From Galdieria sulphuraria (taxonomy: Eukaryota; Rhodophyta; Bangiophyceae; Galdieriales; Galdieriaceae), in the NCBI RefSeq assembly GCF_000341285.1, contig NW_005178468.1, forward strand, positions 1 to 14,029: a stretch of DNA of 14,029 bases. Direction: 5' to 3'. The notes below the pieces were generated by a model. The model did no database searches and was not told the DNA's origin. It worked only from the letters and a program-made list of their open reading frames with translations. Positions within the stretch are counted from its first letter, which is position 1. Every line of letters starts with the position of its first letter. Of this stretch, positions 7,769 to 14,029 are shown in pieces. The position numbers were made by a program, and so were the translations under genes.

Positions 7769-9188
7769 TCAACGCAAATCATAAACCTAATCAGAGAATA
7801 TAAGCAAGTCACATTTCAAAATGTTTGTCCAATAAGCATGATAATATGTTCTCTGAATGTGAACAGAACGATGTTATTGGACATGTGTTTGATGTTGCAT
7901 CGATGACATTGCCGAGCCTTGTTGCAAAACAAGGAACGGTATTGGTAATTCGATGCTTCGGCTTTATATTGCATATTATCAAAAGAAGACAGCCTACCTC
8001 ATAACGTATGGAATGATCTCTTACGAGTTCAACATGATTGCAGTTCTCATAAAAAAGTTTTCCTTCGCCAATGAAACCTTTCGGAACATGTTCAGGATGA
8101 GGATGATGTCCTCTACAAAAACAAGTTTGATAAACAATCAACACGGAAAGTAAACAAAACAACCTTTGTTGGCATTGCAAGGTATATTCGAGACCTCCCG
8201 GATGTGTCAGGCTAAATATTCCAATACGTTGCCTATCAGTAGGTGCTATAACAATAGCTATGGCTTCAGGTAATATCCACTAGTTAGACATCTTTCAGTT
8301 TCAAACAAATAGGCAATGTCTAAAAAAGAGTCAGCATACTTGAAAACTTGCATGAGTATGAACATCCACTGAACTCAAAAAACATGGATGCTGAGGATGA
8401 GTATGTATCCATCCTAAAGTCATCAAATTCTTCTTATCCTATTCATAAAATCAAAGATATTCAGTCCATTCCAAACATTCAAATAAATTTCTTCTTTTCT
8501 CACCTGTAACGCAAAAAGCTCTTCCTCATTCAACATTTCACATGAATCACTCATTCCTGTTTGTTTAGGAACAATGAGACTGGTTACTACAAGTAAGTGA
8601 TTTTGAAGTACACCAGCGAGGACACCGCAGGTTTCTTTATTATTCTTTGTGTTCTTCTGTGCAATAGACTCAAAAACAAAAAGCATTTCCTCGTGAACTT
8701 GCATAGTCCTTGTTTTCATAGCAGGAGCAGAACTCAACAAGTCGTTCTCCAAGTGAACATTATTTTGCAGCACTGCTTGAGAACTTTCTTCTTGCACGGC
8801 ATTTGCTATCGTCAAGGTTTCACTAGTATTTTCTTTCGCATCAATCAAGGGTTTTATCTCTTCTAAACGTTTGATAGCAAGTTGTGCATACAAACGGAAT
8901 TCCTGCGAGAAACATCACCTTTAACTGAGTCACAAAAAAGCTTTGTTGCTTGGTAATTACCTTGACAATATTGGCATTTTGTACCTTTACATAATCTGGA
9001 TGCTTCGATATAGTCTTCTGAACTAGCGTTGCAATTCGAAGTAACAGGAGTGCTTCTCGTTCCAAGTTGCCTTCACGTTGATACTGTTTGGCATGAACAT
9101 AAGCTTGTTGTACACTGTACAAATAACGTCTCAAACTTATGTACGGATTTAAAGGAATTGATTCAACTCGTTCAAAGAGTCTTTGCAT
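7769..9188 (-). CDS. AMSH-type JAMM/MPN+ deubiquitinase (six exons)
   Basis: Zinc-dependent ubiquitin isopeptidase of the AMSH/STAMBP family, which cleaves Lys63-linked chains at endosomes with ESCRT. Exons in transcript order are 8961..9188, 8504..8902, 8340..8438, 8164..8279, 7998..8112 and 7769..7786, giving 324 residues. Introns are 58, 65, 60, 51 and 211 nt. The N-terminal helical part (about 1-115) resembles the MIT-like/USP8-dimer domain of AMSH. The MPN+ domain has Glu166 in KETCGVLAG and a perfect H-x-H-x7-S-x2-D motif (His221, His223, Ser231, Asp234). The AMSH-specific second zinc site appears intact: His236 or His238 in VDVHTH, Cys278, and His284/His286 in GHHPH. The protein ends VYDLR, as AMSH proteins end in VLDLR-like sequence; this fixes the 18-nt last exon. 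The long last intron holds an H/ACA-like RNA. Confidence 0.92.
7819..7958 (-). ncRNA. Candidate intronic box H/ACA snoRNA
   Basis: It lies inside the 211-nt last intron of the AMSH-type gene (7787..7997), same strand, with about 39 nt before it and 32 nt after it. Hairpin 1 has a lower stem GCATCGA/TCGATGC (7950-7956 with 7897-7903). Next is an internal loop ATTACCAATA / CAATGTCA. The upper stem is CCG + CCTTGTT paired with AACAAGG + CGG, around a TTGC tetraloop (7912-7939). The hinge ACATCA (7890-7895) fits the H box ANANNA and starts 16 nt after the upper stem. Hairpin 2 has a 10-bp lower stem TGTCCAATAA/TTATTGGACA (7874-7883 with 7826-7835) and an inner GTTCTG/CAG(AG)AAC stem. An ACA (7822-7824) follows, then three bases, as in box ACA. 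At about 140 nt the length is typical. Hairpin 2 pocket geometry is less regular and I could not assign a target. Confidence 0.65.
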
Positions 9189-9351
9189 TTGACTAGAACA
9201 GTTTAACGAGAATAAGAGACGACATTTTCTGAGTGTTCATAATATACTCTGGAATCATCCAATTGCGCCAATTTTGGAAGAAAAAAAGCAAACGTGACTT
9301 CAAATGAATTGATTTTATTTTCAACATGTCAAACAAATCCCTCTTGAAGTT

Positions 9352-10240
9352 TTATGGAAAGAACTTGTGTTGTTGTAACTGTTGAATAGCACCCATATGA
9401 GTCAAGAAAGACTAGAAAAAAATCAAGACTTTGCAAAATTGATTCAAAGTGAAACTAATACATTACCTGATGAATCAATCCTCCAATAGCTATCATAGCT
9501 AGCCTCCCGTTTTTCAGCTCTGACAATTGAAAGCGCTTGTAAAGTTCTGGATTTTTTCCCAGTCCAAGTGGATCAAAGCCAAAATAACCAGGTTCTCTGC
9601 CACTGCCTTGTAGCATTTGTATCACAGCAGGAGTACTTATCATTTCAAACAGGGACGTCCAAAGAACAATCTGCCCCATAGGTCCAGTAACAAGGGTTTT
9701 CCAAAAAGCCTCTGTAGGGACTGAAGAGCTGTATATTTCATTGGGTAAATGATATACTTCTTGTACGAACCAACCCACTACTGCCAACACTATGAACAAC
9801 CAATTAGAAGATTGATTCTATGCAAGATGCAATGAAGCAACAAAAAACATACTAGCAATACGACAGTGTTTGATTTCTGATTCTCGTAACCAACGCAAGT
9901 CCAGATAAGAAGAGATATTCAACGGATCAAATCTACAATTGGTTAGTTTCAGTAGAAATGCACTCCTCTCCATTCCCATAGTTTTTCTTGCTCTTACCCA
10001 ACGTCACCAACCATAGAACCATCCAAAGCAGGAGGACGATCTAGAAACGGTATTGCTTTTGACTTTTGTGGTAGACTCGCAGAAGCTCTAAGTGAACATA
10101 GGTTTCTGGGAACAAAGCTACGGCTAGAACGTAACTATTCAATAAAGAACAAAGTTATTGCTATTTTGTTCTCAACCAGCAACTCGTTGTGGTTACCTTT
10201 ATCAAGGAATCGCAACTTTTACCAGGAATACGAAAAGCAT
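9352..10240 (-). CDS. Light-harvesting complex protein, red-algal LHCR type (LHC 1)
   Basis: Chlorophyll-binding thylakoid antenna protein; in red algae LHCR proteins serve photosystem I. Exons in transcript order are 10223..10240 (tentative), 9998..10134, 9853..9932, 9467..9789 and 9352..9411, giving 205 residues. Introns 2-4 are 65, 63 and 55 nt. Helix A is around [17 protein letters not shown], helix B around [14 protein letters not shown], and helix C is [14 protein letters not shown], with the conserved chlorophyll-ligating E-x-x-x-G/H-x-R-x-A-M pattern. GDVGFDPLN and [13 protein letters not shown] are family motifs. A Ser/Arg-rich stretch ([19 protein letters not shown]) looks like a plastid transit peptide. 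The first 18-nt exon (MLFVFL) and the 88-nt intron after it are the least certain part: an in-frame stop precedes Leu7, so some upstream exon must supply the ATG. Confidence 0.9.
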
Positions 10241-10542
10241 GAAGACTTGGAACAAAAGTTAAACAGTCATGGGATAGACAAATCATGGTTTAGAAATAGC
10301 AATCCCAGTATCTCTTCAGAGAGATTATTTGAGACCCAATTACACCCATGGGAAACCTCACATCTTTTGAAAGAGTCCATGAGAGATTTAAGTATCAAGT
10401 CTTGATAGTGGAAATTTAGGAAATTTTCTCAAGGATATAACCTCTTTCTTGAATATAGTGCTTCTTTTTTCCAAATCTATGGAACTTAAATAATAGTACT
10501 TACTTGTAGTCAGTCTTTATCATCCATTATTTTCAAAAAAAA
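10241..10542. other. Divergent intergenic region between LHC 1 and coiled-coil gene
   Basis: These 302 bases should carry the promoters of LHC 1 (minus) and the coiled-coil gene (plus). A plus-strand open frame without an ATG runs through the LHC 1 5' region to a stop at 10404; it is discussed under rejected items. From 10405 to 10542 the DNA is AT-rich without recognisable elements. Confidence 0.55.
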
Positions 10543-12135
10543 ATGCCATTGGGCCCATCGAGGCGCCATTCCGAAGAGGCTTGGCAACTCTTAAGCGCAC
10601 TAGAAGACTTGTCCATCCCAGTGAAACAAATATTACAATCTGTAGAGAATGAAGAAGAACTTGAATATCTCGTGTCGGAACAAGAACTGTCAGAACGTTT
10701 AGAATGGCTATTCTTGGATGATGAAATAGCCGATATGCTAAGACACCTGATACAAGGGATCAAGAATAACCAGATTGTACCCCTTATATCTAGAAATATT
10801 GTTGAAGAAAAAGATGACAACTTCAAAAGTGAAGCTTTCAATCTTTCCAGTGGAAAGGAAGACACCTTGACGGAGACAAATAATAGGATAGACGGACTTG
10901 GAAAGAAACAAATGTTATTGCAACTCTTCAAGGACCGCGTCCAAGAACTAGACAAGAAGAAAGAGCAGTTGGAAAACTTGTTATCGGATACCAAGTACAA
11001 GTCCAAGCAGACTTTATCTGTTTCAAACATCCACGAAAACCTCAATCTTGAAAGAAATATATTGAGACTTGATCATTTTCTTTGCACATTATGTAGAACC
11101 TGTTCTTCTTTCGAGTATTTTATTCTTCATTTGGTAGATATGTACAAGAGGCAAATAGGTCTTGAGAATAATTTAAAAGGAGACGATGGCAATGAATGGT
11201 CAATAGAGCAGTCATTGCAACAGTTTTACACCCAAGCAAAGCTTTTAGAAGACAATATACAAGACATGCAATTGCAGATGATTCGTACATTGACAACTTT
11301 ACATAAAGTTCATGCAACTCAAACGTTTCTAGTGAGACGAAATGCACATAGCGACAATACTATCAACGGCAACAACCAGTCTTCCAAACGATTACATCGA
11401 GTTGAAAAGAATCGAATAAAAGATTTGGAAGGAAAAGTGATCCAATTAGCTACAAGGAACATTCGTTTGCAAGTTCGTCGGAAGATTCAAAGCTCATTGG
11501 AAGAGTCTTTTAAAAAGATGATGAGTCTGAACCATTTTTATGAAAAGCATTTATTCCATAAGAAAATTCAAATCCAGTCCTTACAACTGATGCTTCGAAT
11601 GACTTCAACTCGAAACTACCTTTTGGAAGAAATCCGAAATCAGTTTGAATTAATGTGTCGGTTGCTTGAGAAAGAAATAGTAGTAACGGAAGACTTGAAA
11701 TGTCATCTAAACTCTTCAAACGGTGTTCAACTGGCACATATGATGGAAAGACTATATCAGAATACTATGTATCGTATCTCTAAAATAACAGGACAGTCCA
11801 TGTCGACAATGGAGAACATCTTTCAATTTATTAAAGAATGCAAACAAGAACTTGACGATGCCAAGCTTTATGAGCAAAATATCTTAAAACAAAGCTTCAA
11901 ACAAATGGAAGAGATACAGCAACCAGTGAAGGAACTTTTGGAAATGCTTCAAGGTGCACACATTTGGGAGCCCAGTCAACATAATGGTCACCAAAGTTAT
12001 TCACAAACAATCAACTTGCTGGAAAGTAAAATAGCTTCTATCCGACAGGATGTAAATGATATTTTAACCACATATGGAGAACAACGCAAATTCCGAAAGT
12101 CTTCCAAAGAAAAAGAAAACTTGAATATGAACTAA
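10543..12135 (+). CDS. Coiled-coil protein of unknown function (intronless)
   Basis: This 530-residue single-exon protein starts at the first ATG after an A-run leader (MPLGPSRRHSEEAW). It is almost wholly helical: Gln, Glu, Lys, Leu and Asn rich, with few Pro or Gly. Residues 1-70 form a compact acidic helical region (LEDLSIPVKQIL, SERLEWLFLDDEIADMLRHL). Long heptad-like stretches follow at about 85-170, 200-330 and 340-520. There is no signal peptide, membrane segment or catalytic motif. The small helical head carrying a WLF-type motif before long coiled coils recalls cytoskeletal or spindle proteins such as the augmin subunit HAUS3, but I cannot show homology by eye. It stands between the two LHC genes without functional link. 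Confidence 0.85.
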   Translation: MPLGPSRRHSEEAWQLLSALEDLSIPVKQILQSVENEEELEYLVSEQELSERLEWLFLDDEIADMLRHLIQGIKNNQIVPLISRNIVEEKDDNFKSEAFNLSSGKEDTLTETNNRIDGLGKKQMLLQLFKDRVQELDKKKEQLENLLSDTKYKSKQTLSVSNIHENLNLERNILRLDHFLCTLCRTCSSFEYFILHLVDMYKRQIGLENNLKGDDGNEWSIEQSLQQFYTQAKLLEDNIQDMQLQMIRTLTTLHKVHATQTFLVRRNAHSDNTINGNNQSSKRLHRVEKNRIKDLEGKVIQLATRNIRLQVRRKIQSSLEESFKKMMSLNHFYEKHLFHKKIQIQSLQLMLRMTSTRNYLLEEIRNQFELMCRLLEKEIVVTEDLKCHLNSSNGVQLAHMMERLYQNTMYRISKITGQSMSTMENIFQFIKECKQELDDAKLYEQNILKQSFKQMEEIQQPVKELLEMLQGAHIWEPSQHNGHQSYSQTINLLESKIASIRQDVNDILTTYGEQRKFRKSSKEKENLNMN

Positions 12136-12191
12136 AAAAGTATAACGAAAAGTAAACTTTGGTAACTGGAAATCTCTTTTCTTCGTTCACT

Positions 12192-12416
12192 TTATTTCTC
12201 ACAAGTGAGGCAATTCTTATCAAGTGCCTTTACCAAGTTTCGGTTGACTTTTCGAAACAACCAATGCACAATCATTTCAACTAGAATTCCCAGGTGATTA
12301 GTTATCGTGTTTGTGCATGATTCTTTAAAAGACTGTCCAAGTTCTACTGAAATTTTACTGAGGAATTGGCATTGCGTGTGCTCACCATTCATCTCCCAAT
12401 TGAGTACAATCTCCAT
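12192..12416 (-). CDS. Possible small protein gene, 74 residues
   Basis: A single-exon minus-strand ORF lies between two plus-strand genes, 57 bases from the coiled-coil gene stop and 54 bases from the LHC 2 start. The protein begins MEIVLNWEMNGEHTQCQF, has a predicted amphipathic helix (HLGILVEMIVHWLFRKVNR) and ends NCLTCEK. Composition is balanced and looks coding, unlike most antisense shadows, and it occupies most of an otherwise empty 335-base gap. If real, it shares a 54-base divergent promoter with LHC 2. I recognise no family. It could also be 3'-UTR or promoter DNA with a chance ORF. Confidence 0.4.
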   Translation of the reverse strand: MEIVLNWEMNGEHTQCQFLSKISVELGQSFKESCTNTITNHLGILVEMIVHWLFRKVNRNLVKALDKNCLTCEK

Positions 12417-12470
12417 TGAATCTTAGAAGATTGGCAAACCTATAACCTGACCACTTTTTATTTTTCAAAT

Positions 12471-13647
12471 ATGGCATTTCTTAGCATAACTTTCATTAAA
12501 GGTAGCTTGAGTTCAGGAACTTCTCTTTTAAACCGTCAACATCGTAACTACACGAACCCATGTATATCTAAAGTTTCGTGGAGTATGACTGCCTCAAACG
12601 GAAGCGAATCAGCCAGTCGAAAATCCAGTGCATCGGACAAACAACCCTCAAAAAGCGAATCTTCGCATAAAGAGAGTCGACAAGAGATTTCTAAAGCTCA
12701 AGAAGTCAAAGCAGAATCCGCTAAAACCACAACTTCGGATTCAGGAAAGGCTGTAACTCAGAAACCTCCTGTTGATAAGGGAGTCGCGAAGGAGCCAGTA
12801 GAACAGAAAAAGACTGTTTCCAATAAACCAAAATGGTCCAAAGCTCTACCTTTTATGTTATGGCCACAGAATTTAGACGGTGAGTAGATCTATCTCATGA
12901 GCTTGAATATCATAATATACTAACGAAGATCAGGTACTATGGCGGGTGACGGTAAGATAAGTTGACTTGTTCAATTGTGTTAAATTTCTCCTTTGCTTTT
13001 CATAAGTTGGCTTTGATCCTTTTGGTTTCACAAATGTATTTGATGTCAAATGGTACAATAGATATTCCATTTTAACAGTCTTTGAGCAACTTGATGTATT
13101 GAAAAGTTGAATAGGATGCGTGAGGCAGAGTTGAAACATTGCCGTATCGCCATGTTAGCAGCTCTTGGATTTATTGTACAAGAGTTGTGGACATTTCCTT
13201 ATCCATATTTCTCCAAAGTTCCCCCTGTTTTGGCACATGGCAAGCAATCATTTTCTTCTATTCGTAGTTTGTTGTAATATTTATATTTAGATGTCTATGT
13301 CAAAACCGGTGGCATGTCACAAATTCTATTATTTGTGATATTTTTCGAAGTTATTAGTTTGTTTGCAGTTTCTCAAATGATGGAAGGAAAGAGAGAACCT
13401 GGCGTATTTCATTTTGATCCATTGGGCTTGGCCAAGGATCCGGATACTTTTCGTAAGTATGAATGGTCGGAACTTAGAAATGGTAGATTGGCTATGATAG
13501 CTGTGGGTAAGTGGAGCTGGTTCTATTGAGATTTGTAAATAGAGTTGAAATCTATGTGTTCTTTTAGGTGGTTTCATACATCAATATTGGGTAACGAAAC
13601 AAGGTATTTTCGAGCAACTGGCCAACTTTCGTCCATTATCTCCATGA
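12471..13647 (+). CDS. Light-harvesting complex protein with charged N-terminal extension (LHC 2)
   Basis: Chlorophyll-binding thylakoid protein of the LHCR type. Exons 12471..12879, 12934..12951, 13007..13052, 13115..13239, 13291..13506 and 13568..13647 give 297 residues; introns are 51-62 nt. Family marks are GDVGFDPFG, helix A ([18 protein letters not shown]), the AHD loop, helix B ([19 protein letters not shown]), [13 protein letters not shown] and helix C ([18 protein letters not shown]). Residues 1-38 look like a plastid transit peptide. Residues about 40-125 are an unusual hydrophilic stretch rich in Ser, Lys, Glu, Ala and Gln, probably disordered, which makes it about 90 residues longer than LHC 1. 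One exon is only 18 nt, and intron 4 uses a GC donor. Intron positions differ from LHC 1. Confidence 0.92.
12934..12951 (+). other. 18-nt microexon of LHC 2
   Basis: It is flanked by an acceptor (gatcag) and a donor (GTAAGA) and contributes the residues TMAGD plus split codons on both sides. Including it restores LDGTMAGDVGFDP, the conserved LHC N-terminal motif. Skipping it removes exactly six codons without changing the frame. Confidence 0.85.
13240..13290 (+). other. GC-AG intron in LHC 2
   Basis: The donor is G|GCAAGC, close to the usual GC-intron consensus, and the acceptor is atatttag. The 51-nt length matches neighbouring introns. Splicing gives [11 protein letters not shown], the expected AHD motif of LHC proteins. 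The only GT alternative nearby would leave an implausible 27-nt intron. Confidence 0.8.
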
Positions 13648-13966
13648 AACCAATATTCTCCTATAATAATGTTGTTTTTCCCGTGGCTGCTAATAAAAGT
13701 AGTTTTTATAGAAAGAACAATTCATCTTCAATGTTGAGTTCAAATCTCAATCCAAAGAAAAATGCTTAAAGCCAAATTGGGATCGATCCAATGAAGGAAA
13801 AATGTTGTCCATATTGCTTTTCCATCAAAGACTCTCTCTTCTCTCCTTAGATTTCCATTAACGCCTCTCTTCTTGGTGTTATCAACAACAAGTTGCAATA
13901 GGCAAGTATCTATTATTTTTTTCTTGTTTGCTAAAATTTCACAGAAACAGGGTCTTTTCATAGGGT
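13648..13966. other. Intergenic region downstream of LHC 2
   Basis: These 319 bases lie between the LHC 2 stop and the next plus-strand start; they should hold the LHC 2 3' UTR and the next promoter. A 41-codon frame (13644..13769) overlaps the LHC 2 stop codon, but I do not accept it as a gene. I see no RNA gene. Confidence 0.55.
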
Positions 13967-14029
13967 ATGAAGCATCTATCGACCATCTTTGGAATATTGT
14001 TCTGTATCTGCACCTTGTTCGACACCAGT
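13967..14029 (+). CDS. N-terminus of a secreted or membrane protein, cut by window edge
   Basis: The ATG at 13967 opens a frame that stays open to the window end (21 codons). The peptide MKHLSTIFGILFCICTLF has a Lys followed by a hydrophobic core, as in a signal peptide. The gene continues to the right, so neither product nor true start can be confirmed. A chance frame of this length is also possible. Confidence 0.4.
   Translation, partial: MKHLSTIFGILFCICTLFDTS

Noticed and set aside
7576-7812. Minus-strand 78-codon frame downstream of the AMSH gene.
   Set aside because: It overlaps the well-supported 18-nt last AMSH exon and snoRNA intron in another frame; composition is not protein-like.
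10166-10404. Plus-strand open frame opposite and beyond the LHC 1 5' end, with coding-like composition at its 3' part.
   Set aside because: No ATG in frame; it stays open only because it is antisense to LHC 1 coding sequence, and no plus-strand ATG between 9990 and 10190 could feed it through a short intron.
13264-13290. GT-AG intron of 27 nt in LHC 2.
   Set aside because: Too short to splice, and it would insert residues that break the AHD motif; the GC-AG intron 13240..13290 explains the region better.
13644-13769. 41-codon frame (MKPIFSYNN...) overlapping the LHC 2 stop codon.
   Set aside because: Very short, Ser/Asn/Lys-rich, no family; more likely 3' UTR.
1-14029. CRISPR arrays, transposons, tRNA/rRNA genes.
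   Set aside because: No direct-repeat arrays, terminal inverted repeats with transposase, or tRNA box signatures were seen by eye on either strand.

Overview
The window looks like nuclear DNA of a unicellular red alga, most likely a cyanidiophyte of the Galdieria type. The basis is: two chloroplast light-harvesting (LHC) genes of the red-algal LHCR kind; a plant/algal-type dihydrodipicolinate reductase; a sugar-transporter-like MFS gene; AT-rich, tightly packed genes; and many very short introns (about 43-65 nt) that join conserved protein blocks in frame. The species is an inference; no rRNA or organelle marker is present.

Layout. 1-950 (-): 5' part of an MFS sugar-transporter gene that runs off the left edge. 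951-1904: divergent intergenic region with two very small ORFs and an E2F-like site. 1905-3662 (+): six-exon secreted cysteine-rich repeat protein. 3743-4832 (+): three-exon membrane protein resembling the OCIA domain, with a long polar tail. 4945-6038 (+): three-exon dihydrodipicolinate reductase (lysine synthesis). 6120-7445 (-): intronless phospholipid-scramblase-family protein. 7769-9188 (-): six-exon AMSH-type JAMM deubiquitinase; its last intron is about four times longer than the others and folds like a box H/ACA snoRNA. 9352-10240 (-): LHC protein 1. 10543-12135 (+): intronless coiled-coil protein. 12192-12416 (-): possible small gene. 12471-13647 (+): six-exon LHC protein 2, with a charged N-terminal extension, an 18-nt microexon and a GC-AG intron. 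13967-14029 (+): start of a gene with a signal-peptide-like N-terminus, cut by the right edge.

The genes form no pathway; this is an ordinary dense eukaryotic segment with unrelated housekeeping functions. The two LHC genes are related to each other and sit in opposite orientation around the coiled-coil gene. Splice sites were chosen by eye from GT/GC-AG signals, frame continuity and family motifs. Every multi-exon model sums to a multiple of three.

The most interesting item is the unlabelled structured RNA in the AMSH intron (about 7819-7958, minus strand). It has two hairpins, a H-box-like hinge, an ACA box three nucleotides from a plausible 3' end, and a well-formed pseudouridylation pocket in the first hairpin.
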